DNA from: Calothrix sp. FI2-JRJ7 | GTDB lineage: Bacteria > Cyanobacteriota > Cyanobacteriia > Cyanobacteriales > Nostocaceae | Direction: 5' to 3' | Assembly (NCBI GenBank): GCA_019359675.1 | Contig: JAHHGX010000070.1 | Coordinates: 62,001 to 126,000, forward strand | Length of the DNA stretch: 64,000 nucleotides | Shown here: positions 17,130-26,620 of the stretch, in pieces | Position numbering within the stretch: position 1 is the first letter of the stretch | Layout: every line of letters begins with the position of its first letter | The notes under the pieces: model-generated | Told to the model about the DNA's origin: nothing | The model's database searches: none | Seen by the model: the letters and a program-made list of their open reading frames with translations, nothing else | Translations under genes and position numbers: made by a program

Positions 17130-18366
17130 GCAGTTTACGCCGTAACTGGTCTAATGCTGTACAAGCACTAACATGACGAATTAAACTACGTCCACGTGTA
17201 GCGCCAAATTTATTTTCAGTAACATCAACGCCATTTAGACCTGCAATTCCAATATAAACCAACCCAACTGGTTTGGTCTCAGTGGAGCCTGTTGGTCCAG
17301 CAATACCTGTTATACTTATTCCCCAAGTTGTCCCCAAACGGTCTTTGACACCAAGTGCCATTTGTTCGGCAACTATTGCACTGACTGCACCATACTTCTC
17401 TAAGTCAGAAGCATTAACACCCAGTAAATTAATTTTTGCTGAGTTGTCGTATGATATTACACCACCCCAAAAATAGTCAGAGCTTCCTGACATTTCTGTC
17501 AGCATTTGTCCTAAGATTCCACCAGTACACGATTCTGCCACAGAAACGGTATGATTTTTAGTTCGTAATAATTCACCAACTACAGAAGCTAAGGTATCAT
17601 CATCGGCACCGTAATAGTCAAGTCCAGCGATTTGTTTGAGTTGTTTTTCGACTGGGGCAATAATTTCTTGTGCGGCAGCATTAGATGTTGCTTTCGCTGC
17701 AACTCTTAATTTGACTTCGCCTTTAGAAGCATATGGCGCCACTGTTGGGTTGGGCAAGTTTAAATAAGAACTAACTTTTTCGGCTAAAGCAGATTCTGCA
17801 ACACCCCAAAACCTTAGCATTCTACTATAAATAATTTCTTGACCCCAACCTTGGCTTTTTAGGTATGGAACAGCAGTTTCTTGCCACATTCGATGCATTT
17901 CATACGGAACACCAGGAAAAGTCAGAATTATTAAATTTGGCTTGGGTTGCCATATAATACCAGGCGCCGTGCCTGTTGGATTTGGTAGAATATCGGCACC
18001 TTGGGGAATTAAAGCTTGCTTACGGTTGCTGGGTGTCATCACCCGGTTACGAGCAGCATATTTTTTGGTTATATCCTCAATGATATCAGCCCGTTCGATG
18101 AGGGGGGCACCAAAATAATGTGCAATTGTTTCGCACGTTAAATCATCAGGTGTGGGTCCTAAACCACCTGTAAATATTAAAATTTGTGAACGAGAACAAG
18201 CAATTTTAATTACATCAAGTAAACGTTCTGTATTGTCACCAACAACAGTTTGATAATAATGAGGAATACCTAATTTTGCTAATTCCTGGGCAAGGTATTG
18301 AGAATTACTATTAAGAATATCACCTAGTAATAGCTCAGTACCAACACAAATAATTTCTGCGCTCAT
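17119..18366 (-). CDS. cinA: CinA, nicotinamide-nucleotide amidase / ADP-ribose pyrophosphatase family
   Basis: A 415-residue two-domain CinA. The N-terminal MoCF-like domain shows AEIICVGTELLLGDILN, FTGGLGPTPDDLT and LTFPGVPYEM. The C-terminal amidase domain (from about residue 260) has SVAESCTGGILGQMLT and GISITGIAGPTG. CinA recycles pyridine nucleotides by deamidating NMN and is linked to competence in some bacteria. It starts two bases after the WecA-like gene ends, and the STAS-PIN pair follows directly, so all may be on one transcript. Confidence 0.94.
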   Translation of the reverse strand: MSAEIICVGTELLLGDILNSNSQYLAQELAKLGIPHYYQTVVGDNTERLLDVIKIACSRSQILIFTGGLGPTPDDLTCETIAHYFGAPLIERADIIEDITKKYAARNRVMTPSNRKQALIPQGADILPNPTGTAPGIIWQPKPNLIILTFPGVPYEMHRMWQETAVPYLKSQGWGQEIIYSRMLRFWGVAESALAEKVSSYLNLPNPTVAPYASKGEVKLRVAAKATSNAAAQEIIAPVEKQLKQIAGLDYYGADDDTLASVVGELLRTKNHTVSVAESCTGGILGQMLTEMSGSSDYFWGGVISYDNSAKINLLGVNASDLEKYGAVSAIVAEQMALGVKDRLGTTWGISITGIAGPTGSTETKPVGLVYIGIAGLNGVDVTENKFGATRGRSLIRHVSACTALDQLRRKLLAQ

Positions 18367-18368
18367 TC

Positions 18369-19418
18369 TTAACTCCTAACTTTTGACCTTCTCCAGACTT
18401 TCCAAGAAGTATAACTGAGTAAAGATGTCGCAGCACAGGCAAAAATGGCGCCACTAGGAATTCCAACAATTGCCACCGCCAAACTACCCAACCACAATGT
18501 TAAGGAGTAAATAAATAAAACTGCCCAACGATGAGATAGTCCAGCATTGAGTAAACGGTGATGTAAATGACGTTTATCGGCACTGAAAGGTGATTTCCCT
18601 TGACGTAAACGCAAAAGAATTACAGCGGACATATCAAAAATGGGTACTGCTAAAATTACATACGGCAGCAATACCGCAGTCACAGCAGGAATTTTTACTA
18701 GACCAATAATACTAACGGCAGCAAGGGTAAAGCCCATAAAATATGAGCCACCGTCGCCCATAAAAATTTGAGCCGGGTTAAAGTTATATCGTAAAAATCC
18801 TAATGAAGCTCCAGCAAGTGCAGCAGCAATTAATGCAGCAGCAGGTTGCTTCATATATAACGAAACAACAAGTAGAACAACAGCGGCAATTCCCGATACA
18901 CCTGCTGCTAATCCATCTAATCCGTCAATCCAGTTAATGGCGTTTACCATTCCAGCCAGCCAAATAACCGTGATTGGTAAACTTAGCCACCCCAGTTGAA
19001 CGATACCAAACATTGGAATCGTAACGAAATCTATACTTACGCCAGCTTTCCAAACACAAGAAGCTACAATTATTTGTAATAGCAAACGTATAAATGGTGA
19101 CAAGTTTAATAAGTCATCTGCAAACCCAATTGAGAAAAAGCCGATTCCTCCTAAAATTACACCAATAACTTGCCATTCTTTGTCTGGAGGTAAATGTCCA
19201 AATCCACCTAACCACCACACAAGAATTAATGAAATCATGGCGCCAGCGAAGATGCTCACACCTCCAAGACGAACCATTGGACGTTGATGGACTTTTCTTT
19301 CTCCAGGCTTATCAAGTTTTCCGCTTTTTATACCAATATTTCTAACATCTGGTGTAGTCCAGAGAACGACTACTGCGGCAACAAGAAAAGCAATCAGATG
19401 ATATATCTGGGCAAGCAT
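18369..19418 (-). CDS. WecA/MraY-type undecaprenyl-phosphate sugar-1-phosphate transferase
   Basis: A 349-residue polytopic membrane enzyme with about ten hydrophobic helices. Family motifs are present: KVHQRPMVRLGG (N-terminal), GFADDLLNLSP (Asp pair for Mg2+), INWIDGLDGLAAG, FMGDGGSYFMGF and the cytoplasmic HLHHRLL His motif. WecA enzymes move GlcNAc-1-phosphate from UDP-GlcNAc to undecaprenyl phosphate, starting O-antigen or exopolysaccharide synthesis at the plasma membrane. Only two bases separate its stop from the cinA start codon. Confidence 0.9.
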   Translation of the reverse strand: MLAQIYHLIAFLVAAVVVLWTTPDVRNIGIKSGKLDKPGERKVHQRPMVRLGGVSIFAGAMISLILVWWLGGFGHLPPDKEWQVIGVILGGIGFFSIGFADDLLNLSPFIRLLLQIIVASCVWKAGVSIDFVTIPMFGIVQLGWLSLPITVIWLAGMVNAINWIDGLDGLAAGVSGIAAVVLLVVSLYMKQPAAALIAAALAGASLGFLRYNFNPAQIFMGDGGSYFMGFTLAAVSIIGLVKIPAVTAVLLPYVILAVPIFDMSAVILLRLRQGKSPFSADKRHLHHRLLNAGLSHRWAVLFIYSLTLWLGSLAVAIVGIPSGAIFACAATSLLSYTSWKVWRRSKVRS

Positions 19419-19604
19419 TAGTATATTTAACTAGTAATGTATACAACAGTTTTCAATTGAATTTTATTTCAGATACATTCTCAACTTTATATATATACTA
19501 AGCTTTAAATGCTAATCAGTATAGTGTTTTTAATCTACGTAATCTTAATTTAGATATAATATGAGCGCTCAAATTTATAGGTAATTATTGTCACATAACC
19601 CAAA

Positions 19605-19634
19605 TGTAGAGACGTTACATGTAACGTCTCTACA
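19605..19634. repeat. GTAGAGACGTTACAT perfect palindrome
   Basis: A 28-base perfect palindrome (GTAGAGACGTTACAT and its complement) 16 bases beyond the glyA stop. It is one of about seven related GTAGAGAC hairpins in the window. It may end glyA transcription, although no long T run follows on the minus strand. Confidence 0.75.
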
Positions 19635-19649
19635 ATTCATACGTTTATC

Positions 19650-20933
19650 TTATACCAAAGCTGGTACAGGAATTTGAATATGTGGATACAATGGAAAGCG
19701 CGCGCATAAAGTTGCTACTCGGCGCCGACAATCATCAGCTACACTATTAGACTCAGGGTTAGTCAGGCAGTCAGCAATAATATTGGCAATTTCAACAAAT
19801 TCTGCTGCTCCCATTCCCCGTGTCGTCATTGCTGGTGAACCTAGTCGTAAACCACTGGTTACAAATGGTGACTCTGGGTCAAATGGCACTGTATTTTTGT
19901 TAGCAGTTATATTTACTGTACTAACAAGTTGGTCTGCCTGTTTTCCTGTCATTCCTACGCTACGTAAATCTACTAGCATTAAATGATTATCTGTGCCATT
20001 GGAGACAATTTTTAAACCACGCTGTTGCAATTGGTTAGCCATTGCACGGGCGTTTTCGATAACTTGGGCAGAATAAGCTTTAAATTCAGGTTTGAGTGCT
20101 TCGCCAAAGGCAACAGCTTTACCTGCAATTACATGTTCTAATGGACCGCCTTGGGTACCTGGAAAAACTGATTTGTCGAGTTTTTTACCTAGTTCTGCGT
20201 CGTGGGTCATAATTAAACCACCACGAGGTCCGCGTAAGGTTTTGTGAGTTGTTGTTGTGACAACATCACAATAAGGGATAGGGTTGGGGTGGTGTCCTGT
20301 TGCTACTAATCCGGCAATATGAGCAATATCTGCTAGCAAGTAGGCGCCCACTTCATCCGCAATACTACGGAATTTTTCAAAGTCAATAATTCTTGGATAT
20401 GCTGAATAACCGCAAATAATGAGCTTAGGACGCTCCCTAAGCGCCTGCTCACGGATAGCATCGTAGTTCAACTGTTCGGTTTGTTGGTCTACACCATAAT
20501 GGGAAACTTCAAACCATTTACCTGAGACGTTTACTGGTGAACCGTGAGTTAGGTGTCCACCATGTGACAAGTCCATCCCCATGATTTTGTCACCAGGAGA
20601 TAGTAGCGTTAGAAAAACAGCAAAGTTAGCTTGGGCGCCTGAGTGGGGTTGAACGTTAGCATGTGCGGCGCCAAATAATTGTTTAACACGGTCAATCGCT
20701 AACTGTTCAACTTTATCCACATATTCACAGCCACCGTAGTAACGTTTGCCAGGTAAACCTTCAGCGTATTTGTTCGTTAGTACCGAACCTTGAGCAGCAA
20801 GTACCGCAGCTGAAGTAAAGTTCTCACTCGCGATTAACTCTAAGTGGTCACGCTGACGTTGCAGCTCGTCACCAATTAACTCCGCAACCGCTGGGTCAGA
20901 AGTTGCCAAAAAATCAGAATTTGTCTTAGTCAT
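19650..20933 (-). CDS. glyA: Serine hydroxymethyltransferase
   Basis: PLP enzyme interconverting serine and glycine with tetrahydrofolate. It shows the signatures [42 protein letters not shown], and [14 protein letters not shown], whose Lys binds PLP. The frame starts at 20951, but the ATG at 20933 ([10 protein letters not shown]) gives the normal length of 427 and omits an odd FTIR extension. The protein is complete. It is the only gene in its unit and is separated from the WecA-like gene by the palindrome at 19605-19634. Confidence 0.97.
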   Translation of the reverse strand: MTKTNSDFLATSDPAVAELIGDELQRQRDHLELIASENFTSAAVLAAQGSVLTNKYAEGLPGKRYYGGCEYVDKVEQLAIDRVKQLFGAAHANVQPHSGAQANFAVFLTLLSPGDKIMGMDLSHGGHLTHGSPVNVSGKWFEVSHYGVDQQTEQLNYDAIREQALRERPKLIICGYSAYPRIIDFEKFRSIADEVGAYLLADIAHIAGLVATGHHPNPIPYCDVVTTTTHKTLRGPRGGLIMTHDAELGKKLDKSVFPGTQGGPLEHVIAGKAVAFGEALKPEFKAYSAQVIENARAMANQLQQRGLKIVSNGTDNHLMLVDLRSVGMTGKQADQLVSTVNITANKNTVPFDPESPFVTSGLRLGSPAMTTRGMGAAEFVEIANIIADCLTNPESNSVADDCRRRVATLCARFPLYPHIQIPVPALV

Positions 20934-21377
20934 AGTTCTAATCGTGAACATGTAGCTATTTTAATCCGCCTCCCCACTATAAATCATAGGGATTCGAGCT
21001 TCTACAATTGCGTAAACCATGATAACCTTCTTTTGCGACCCTAGGTGTGAAATTAAGTTGTGAAGTATTGATGTGTTTAATTAATTTCTGTATTCATTAT
21101 CACAAAGCGATTGGATTCCTAATATATTTAACATTAGAATATTATTAAGAATAATTTTTATTATTAAAGGATTACAAATAATAACCTATGTGTTATAAAG
21201 AATACTACTAATTCTGACTGGGTAAGAATTAGGAATGTTTTTTGAAAAATTTATCATCACAAAGAAACCTGGTTTCTTTACCGATACCTTGTAATAAAAA
21301 TAACGATTTGTCTGCGACAATGAACGCGTAGAAACCAGGTTTCTGGTTTCTAAGATATTTCAAAATAGGGGAATGGT
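20934..21377. other. 444-base intergenic region with a 90-bp repeat element
   Basis: Divergent spacer between glyA and a small cysteine protein. The left 300 bases are A+T-rich without recognised features; the right part is the GAAACC/GGTTTC element at 21262-21350. Confidence 0.6.
21262..21350. repeat. About 90-bp MITE-like GAAACCTGGTTTC element
   Basis: Ends are AAGAAACCTGGTTTCTTT and GTAGAAACCAGGTTTCTGG; the interior contains ACCTTGTAATAAAAATAACG. The copy at 37993-38092 has the same interior in the opposite orientation (CGTTTTTATTACAAGTTATCG), so this is one dispersed element with inverted ends. No coding capacity. Confidence 0.75.
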
Positions 21378-21578
21378 ATGTTAGCAGCGATTTTAACAGA
21401 AAACCAAATTTTGGTGCCGTCTAAAGTTTGTGAGTCATGTATGCTGGCAGATGCAAGTGGTCAACCGCGTTGGCGCGAAGGGCAACTGTACTGTGGTCGG
21501 GCTATTGATAAAATTACAACAGAGCAGCCCGAACAGTATCAGTGCGTTATGGGGTTTCGCGTTGTTAAAGTCGATTAA
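21378..21578 (+). CDS. Small conserved cysteine-containing protein
   Basis: A 66-residue protein starting MLAAILTENQILVPSKVCESC. It has C18, C21, C39 and C55, a spacing that could hold a metal, and GRAIDKITTEQPEQYQCVMGFRVV at the end. I believe such small proteins recur in cyanobacteria, but function is unknown. The ATG at 21378 follows a G-rich GGGGAATGGT leader acting as a weak ribosome binding site. It is convergent with the WcaI-like gene, 12 bases away. Confidence 0.6.
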   Translation: MLAAILTENQILVPSKVCESCMLADASGQPRWREGQLYCGRAIDKITTEQPEQYQCVMGFRVVKVD

Positions 21579-21590
21579 ATGACTTTAAAT

Positions 21591-22979
21591 TTACTCTATG
21601 AGTGTTCCTTTAGAAACTGTCTTTGGTTTTCGAGTCACTTCATTCTCACTAACGGTATAAAATATAGGCTCGTATGTTGGCTGAATCACAACTGGTTGGA
21701 CTATTGGTTGAATGCTTGATTCAATAACTGCTTGAACAACTGGGCTTGTGGCTGGCTCTGTAATTGCATAAAATAAGTTCTCGTATTGATTCAAGGCGTT
21801 ATTAAACGAGTAGTTTTCTACTGCATACTTTCGACTGTTGTAGCCGAGTGAGTTAACTAGTTCTGGCGCCGAATATAATTGCAAAATAGAGGCGGCTAAT
21901 GCGTCGGGGTCTTCTGGAGGAACGACAATACCACCACCACTCTGAGATATTGCCTTTGCCGCTGTTCCTGTATCGGGTACTGATGCTATAATGGCACGTC
22001 CACTTGCTAGCGCCACCTGAATTTTAGACGGCATATTAAACGAAATAACATTTTTCTTTTGTACTACCAAGCTCACATCTGCCGCAGCCAACATTGTTGG
22101 TAACTTTTCACGTTTTTGAAATGGTAGTAATATCACGTTGTCGGCGCCCAATTTGTCGCATTCTTGTTGCAAGCGCTGTAAACCTTTAGCTTCTCCAACA
22201 ATTACAAATACAATATCACGGATGTGGCGCACCTGACTGGCGGCTTTGACGACAGTTTCTAAACCTTGAGTTAAAGCAATATTCCCTGAGTACATCACCA
22301 CAAACTTACCGTTGAGGTTGTGGGTGTGACGAAATTCATTATCTTCTTTAGACAAGGAACGAATAAAATTAACATCTACCCAATTGGGTATTTTGACCAT
22401 TTTGTTGGCTGCAACGCCCTTTTGTAACAAATTATCAACGAATCCATCAGCAATGACGCTGATTTTTGTCGCGGTGCGGTAAGCAAATTTTTCCAGCGTC
22501 TGAAAAACTTTGATTAGATATTTGTTCTTGAGTAAACCAACGTGAATTGCAGCGTCTGGAAGAATATCTTGAAGGTTTAAAACAACTGGGCAACGGTTCC
22601 ACCATCCTAATAAAGCAGCAGGTACACAGCAGGGAAGCGATGGTGAGGTTGTCAATATAACGTCTGGGCGCCAGCCAGATAATGCTGGGACAAAACTGGT
22701 TAATGCAAAACTAGCGTCGAGCAAAATACGGTCGAGTAAGTTTGGTTGAGGACGTATCCAAACGAAACTGCGTTGAATCTTAACGCCATTCTTCTCTTCT
22801 GTAACAAAAAATTTACCACGATACTCTTCATAAATTTGACGCTGAGGATAATTAGGCATTGCTGTAACAACACGCACCTCATGTCCACGCTTTACTAATC
22901 CCTCTGCTAGCTCGGTCATTAACGGAGCAATACCAATAGGTTCGGGGTGATAGTTGTAAGAGTAAATTAAAATTCTCAT
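21591..22979 (-). CDS. WcaI-like family 4 glycosyltransferase
   Basis: A GT-B glycosyltransferase of 462 residues from the ATG at 22979 (MRILIYSYNYHPEPIGIAP, the usual WcaI start); the frame opens 15 codons earlier. The N-terminal acceptor domain contains GHEVRVVTAMPNYP. The donor domain has VMYSGNIALTQGLE, LLPFQKREKLPTMLAAADV and PSKIQVALASGRAIIASV with SGGGIVVPPEDP. Enzymes of this kind add sugars to lipid-linked exopolysaccharide precursors. The last 55 residues form a Pro/Val/Gln-rich tail (VQAVIESSIQPIVQPVVIQP) beyond the family core. Functionally linked to the nearby sugar transferase. Confidence 0.87.
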   Translation of the reverse strand: MRILIYSYNYHPEPIGIAPLMTELAEGLVKRGHEVRVVTAMPNYPQRQIYEEYRGKFFVTEEKNGVKIQRSFVWIRPQPNLLDRILLDASFALTSFVPALSGWRPDVILTTSPSLPCCVPAALLGWWNRCPVVLNLQDILPDAAIHVGLLKNKYLIKVFQTLEKFAYRTATKISVIADGFVDNLLQKGVAANKMVKIPNWVDVNFIRSLSKEDNEFRHTHNLNGKFVVMYSGNIALTQGLETVVKAASQVRHIRDIVFVIVGEAKGLQRLQQECDKLGADNVILLPFQKREKLPTMLAAADVSLVVQKKNVISFNMPSKIQVALASGRAIIASVPDTGTAAKAISQSGGGIVVPPEDPDALAASILQLYSAPELVNSLGYNSRKYAVENYSFNNALNQYENLFYAITEPATSPVVQAVIESSIQPIVQPVVIQPTYEPIFYTVSENEVTRKPKTVSKGTLIE

Positions 22980-23476
22980 AAATATAGTAAGTTTGAACAG
23001 CCCTGGTCGGTGATTTAAAGGCAAGCTTTATTTTTGTTATCGCTTACCTAAAAAACGTTGGTTACTATTAATTTTCTCTTCAGAATTTATTAATGTCCGT
23101 TTTTTTTCGTTGAAGATTGAGTAAACTTCGAGTCAACTCTTTACATAGTGCGTAATACTTTTTTTACTTGCACCCATTTACTTTATGTTTACTTAGAATA
23201 ATTTATCTCAGTGAATACCCTCACTTTTAGAGGCGAAAATATTTATATAACTAAGCTATACAAACATAATATTCAGTATTTACGCTTGTAATGGTCATTA
23301 TTTAGCGTTTAAATTAGTAATTGCAAATTGCAAATCGAATCTAAATTATTGGTATTAACCGAGACAGCTTTAACGAATTCCCCCATTAACAAGCTAAAAT
23401 GACTTTAAGGTTTCTACGTGAAAAAAAACCTGGTTTCTTTAAGAAACCAGGTTTTTGAGTGATGATTGGTTGTATT
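22980..23476. other. 497-base intergenic region
   Basis: Between two minus-strand polysaccharide genes. A+T-rich, no ORF recognised. Its only clear structure is the terminator-like palindrome at 23424-23456. Confidence 0.6.
23424..23456 (-). terminator. Perfect hairpin with T run after the STAS-sugar transferase gene
   Basis: AAAAACCTGGTTTCTT and its complement form a 16-bp stem with a one-base loop. On the minus strand a run of eight T residues follows directly, so it is a good intrinsic terminator for the gene ending at 23477. The stem is made of the GAAACC repeat family. Confidence 0.7.
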
Positions 23477-24475
23477 TTAGACGGCGCCGCTGTTTTTCTT
23501 GAACAAAATTGTAATAGTTCTGAAAATCAGCTTGAGGTCGTATAGTAATGTCCAATTTTTTTGGTACTGCAAATCCAGACGAATTACATCCTCGAAACTG
23601 CGTATACTAGAGCGACCGTTAACTTGCCACTCTCCGGTCATCCCTGGTTTCACGTCTAAACGTTGCCATTCAGGCACTTCGTAACGCGCAACTTCATCGG
23701 GTGTAGGAGGTCTAGTACCAACCAAACTCATTTCGCCTTTAAGTACGTTTAAAAATTGCGGCAGTTCATCAAGAGAAGTTCGTCGCAGAAAACGTCCGAC
23801 TCTTGTAACTCGTGGGTCGTTATCAATTTTAAAAAATGCTCCTTGGACTTGATTTTGCTTTAATAGTTCAGCCTTTTTGGCTTCTGCATCAACGCACATC
23901 GAACGAAATTTCCACATTCGGAAATGTTTACCCATCCAACCACAGCGCGTTTGAGCAAAGAAAATCGGGCCTGGGTCATCGATTTGGATTGCAATTATAA
24001 TTGGAATTGCCAAGATAGCGGTAATTACCAAACCTACAATAGCTCCAACGATATCGATAAAGCGCTTCATCCAAGATTTAACGCTTGGATGAGTTGTGGG
24101 TAAGTTTTCTTCCAACTGATCTGAATGCGAAACAGGTTCGGACTTTGATTCAATTGGGAAAACTTCATCTAATCCGGTCAAATTTAATACTGCCATCACC
24201 TGTGGTGTGACATTCCGCAACGTCATGGAAATTCCTTGTTGTTGAGCAATTTTGAAATTACTCACCAAAGCACCTAACCCACTACTATCCATGAAAATAG
24301 TATTGTCAAAAGCAATAATAATTTGTTTCAATACGTTATCTTTTTGGGTTAGGTCTTGGCAGGTTTGCTTGAAAGCTATAGCTTCAAGTACGCTCAACCT
24401 TGCAGGAACCTGAACTATTGCCGTATCCGCTTGGTATTTAACGGAAAAATCTGCCTCTGTGGGTTGGCTAGTCAT
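23477..24475 (-). CDS. STAS domain fused to a polyprenyl-phosphate sugar transferase
   Basis: A two-part protein of 332 residues. Residues 1-110 are a STAS domain like anti-sigma-factor antagonists, with the phosphorylation-type motif [10 protein letters not shown] (Ser near 64). After a linker, residues 132-332 are a bacterial sugar transferase (WbaP/PglC superfamily): [13 protein letters not shown] and a membrane helix, [42 protein letters not shown] and GTRPP. It would load a hexose-1-phosphate on undecaprenyl phosphate. The STAS part suggests control of priming by a phosphorylation switch. The protein is intact; the ATG at 24475 is the only sensible start. Confidence 0.9.
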   Translation of the reverse strand: MTSQPTEADFSVKYQADTAIVQVPARLSVLEAIAFKQTCQDLTQKDNVLKQIIIAFDNTIFMDSSGLGALVSNFKIAQQQGISMTLRNVTPQVMAVLNLTGLDEVFPIESKSEPVSHSDQLEENLPTTHPSVKSWMKRFIDIVGAIVGLVITAILAIPIIIAIQIDDPGPIFFAQTRCGWMGKHFRMWKFRSMCVDAEAKKAELLKQNQVQGAFFKIDNDPRVTRVGRFLRRTSLDELPQFLNVLKGEMSLVGTRPPTPDEVARYEVPEWQRLDVKPGMTGEWQVNGRSSIRSFEDVIRLDLQYQKNWTLLYDLKLIFRTITILFKKNSGAV

Positions 24476-24784
24476 GAAACTTTGTACTGAAACTTGCTGT
24501 AATTATTAATTTTGCTAAACATGATTATGTTGTAATAAATACTTTACCGTTCTTAGTGTACTGAATATATAACTACTACGATGGCATCATAATCATTTGT
24601 TCACATACTCTTGTCTAAACACTGTTGTCTCTAACTATAGTTTTTTTACTATGGCACCTCCTGTACTTAAAGAAAGGTTGATGTAGGTTAGAAAAGTTAA
24701 AACATATTCGGAACTACAATGTCAATTTTATTACAGTCTTATTTTAGCTGTGTTTTTAGTCACGTTCTTTGATATATCCATAGT
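24476..24784. other. 309-base divergent spacer
   Basis: Between the STAS-sugar transferase gene and queE, which diverge. No ORF, repeat family member or RNA gene seen; both promoters must lie here. Confidence 0.6.
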
Positions 24785-25588
24785 ATGACCGCAAAAACAA
24801 CTGTTACAACTACTACAACTAATGCACGCTTAGTTGAGGTGTTTTCTGCCATCCAAGGGGAAGGACTAAACGTTGGAACTCGTCAGATTTTTATCCGGTT
24901 CGCACTGTGTGACCTGCGCTGTCACTTTTGCGACAGTTCCAATACATGGAATGCACCAACAACATGTAGAATTGAACGCCACCCTGGTTTACGCGATTTT
25001 GAAGTATATTCAAACCCTGTAACATTATCTATGTTAGTCGAATGGGTTGAGCGACAAAATATACCTCAGCTACACGATAGCATTAGCTTGACAGGTGGTG
25101 AACCACTTCTTCATGCCTCTTTCCTTGTTGAGTTTTTACCGCAAGTCCGAAACAAGACTCAATTACCTATATATTTAGAGACTGGTGGACATCGAAGCGA
25201 GCAACTCGCAATGGTGTTACCGTATCTTGACGCAGTAGGTATGGATTTTAAACTTGAAAGCGTCAGTGGTGAAAAGCGTTTAGTTGAACACGCACGCTTT
25301 TTACAACTTTGTCATGATGCACAAGTAGAAGTTTTTGTCAAGATTATTGTTTCGGGTTCGACGGATGTAGAGGAGTTAAAGCAAGCAGCGCAAATAGTCG
25401 CGGACATAAATCCATTAATTCCAATATTTTTGCAGCCTGTAACACCGTTAGTATCGCCAACACATGCCGAAAAAGAAATAATGGCGCCCGAACCCGACCA
25501 AGTTTTGGTATGGCAAGCCATGATGAAGCGAATAGTCAAGCATGTGCGAGTAGTTCCTCAAACTCATAAGATGTTAAACCAGTTGTAG
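24785..25588 (+). CDS. queE: 7-carboxy-7-deazaguanine synthase QueE
   Basis: A 267-residue radical SAM enzyme making 7-carboxy-7-deazaguanine from carboxytetrahydropterin in queuosine (7-deazaguanine) synthesis. The [4Fe-4S] triad is CDLRCHFC (C-x3-C-x2-C), preceded by EVFSAIQGEGLNVG and IRFALCD. SLTGGEPLLH and YLETGGH are the SAM-binding segments. Length and order fit the QueE family. Followed by a hairpin at 25623-25651. No other queuosine genes lie nearby. Confidence 0.92.
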   Translation: MTAKTTVTTTTTNARLVEVFSAIQGEGLNVGTRQIFIRFALCDLRCHFCDSSNTWNAPTTCRIERHPGLRDFEVYSNPVTLSMLVEWVERQNIPQLHDSISLTGGEPLLHASFLVEFLPQVRNKTQLPIYLETGGHRSEQLAMVLPYLDAVGMDFKLESVSGEKRLVEHARFLQLCHDAQVEVFVKIIVSGSTDVEELKQAAQIVADINPLIPIFLQPVTPLVSPTHAEKEIMAPEPDQVLVWQAMMKRIVKHVRVVPQTHKMLNQL

Positions 25589-25622
25589 CTGCAATTCTCG
25601 ATATCGAGCGAATTTTCCATAT

Positions 25623-25651
25623 TGTAGAGACTTTCTCGCTAAGTCTCTACA
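25623..25651 (+). terminator. GTAGAGACTT hairpin between convergent genes
   Basis: TGTAGAGACTT and AAGTCTCTACA form an 11-bp stem 35 bases after queE, followed by GCTTTATAGTATTTTT. It lies between convergent genes and belongs to the GTAGAGAC repeat family. Terminator role inferred. Confidence 0.5.
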
Positions 25652-25786
25652 GCTTTATAGTATTTTTAAAACTACAGCACAATTTGTTTATTTAATTCGA
25701 GCAATATAAATAAATTAAATAAATTCAGCAGTAATTGTCACGCAGGTGGTATCGTAAAACTTTCCCTACGCGACATTTTAACTGAC

Positions 25787-26431
25787 CTACATATCGTCGT
25801 CGGCGCTTCTGGGGGATTTGCCACGAACTTTGTTGGCACTGCGTTTTAGAGCTGAAAGACGCGCTTCATATTTAGAGCGTTCACGTTTACTGTTGGTGGT
25901 ATCAATCAGAGTTTTCAGGGCACTACCAAGACTTTTATAAGCGTTGGGGACAGTGTAACCGAAACGCTGTGCAAGTCCAATTGCCTTTTCATCTGCTTCA
26001 ATTAGTTCGCGTGCGATTTTTTCGCCACTATTTTTTTGATAAAGGCGCCATCCAGAAACACCGCATAATGCTAAAGCTAGGATTAATAATAATCCATCTT
26101 GTACCCAAAGTTCACCAACGGCGCCACCTAAACCAATAGCAAGTGCCGCCATTTCCCATCCATCTTTGGGAATAGTATCATTTTGAACGCGAGCAACTTC
26201 ATGCCAAAATAACAAGTTGCGCTGGTCGATAGCGAGAGAGTCCCATTTCACCAAATCGATTTGAATTTCAACTTGGTCTTTACCTATTTCTTCGCATCTA
26301 ACAAGGGGTGGATTGACTTCTGTCGTTCCTTCGACCGTGACCCAGCTTTGTAATTCAGGTGGCAATAAACCTTTTAATCGGCGTAATTCGCTCATTTCTG
26401 CCTTCGCAGAAGAGGTTGCATAGGATGTCAT
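25787..26431 (-). CDS. DUF3318-like membrane protein
   Basis: A 214-residue cyanobacterial protein resembling DUF3318. The N-terminal part (ELRRLKGLLPPELQSWVTVEG) is soluble. Two hydrophobic segments lie around residues 93-125 (MAALAIGLGGAVGELWV, then LLLILALALCGVSGW). The C-terminal 70 residues are basic and helical, ending in an acidic DDDM. The segment LLFWHEVARVQND contains a His-Glu pair reminiscent of a metalloprotease site, but no zinc motif is complete. Function unknown. Transcribed divergently from uvrC. Confidence 0.75.
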   Translation of the reverse strand: MTSYATSSAKAEMSELRRLKGLLPPELQSWVTVEGTTEVNPPLVRCEEIGKDQVEIQIDLVKWDSLAIDQRNLLFWHEVARVQNDTIPKDGWEMAALAIGLGGAVGELWVQDGLLLILALALCGVSGWRLYQKNSGEKIARELIEADEKAIGLAQRFGYTVPNAYKSLGSALKTLIDTTNSKRERSKYEARLSALKRSANKVRGKSPRSADDDM

Positions 26432-26501
26432 ATATCCAGCCCCAGAATAAATCAGTACAATAGAGTATCACTTTGGAGTATAGCTATTTTAAAACGATTT
26501 A

Positions 26502-26532
26502 TGTAGAGACGCCTTGGATGTAACGTGTCTAC
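26502..26532. repeat. GTAGAGACGCC hairpin repeat
   Basis: TGTAGAGACG...CGTGTCTACA imperfect palindrome in the promoter gap between the DUF3318-like gene and uvrC. A GTAGAGAC family member lying between divergent genes, where a terminator function makes little sense. Confidence 0.6.
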
Positions 26533-26620
26533 ACATGATTGGGTAGTATCGCCATATGCGTCACGTTCATCAAAAAATTAAAATATATATAGATATATTA
26601 TAAAATAACCATTTTTAACT

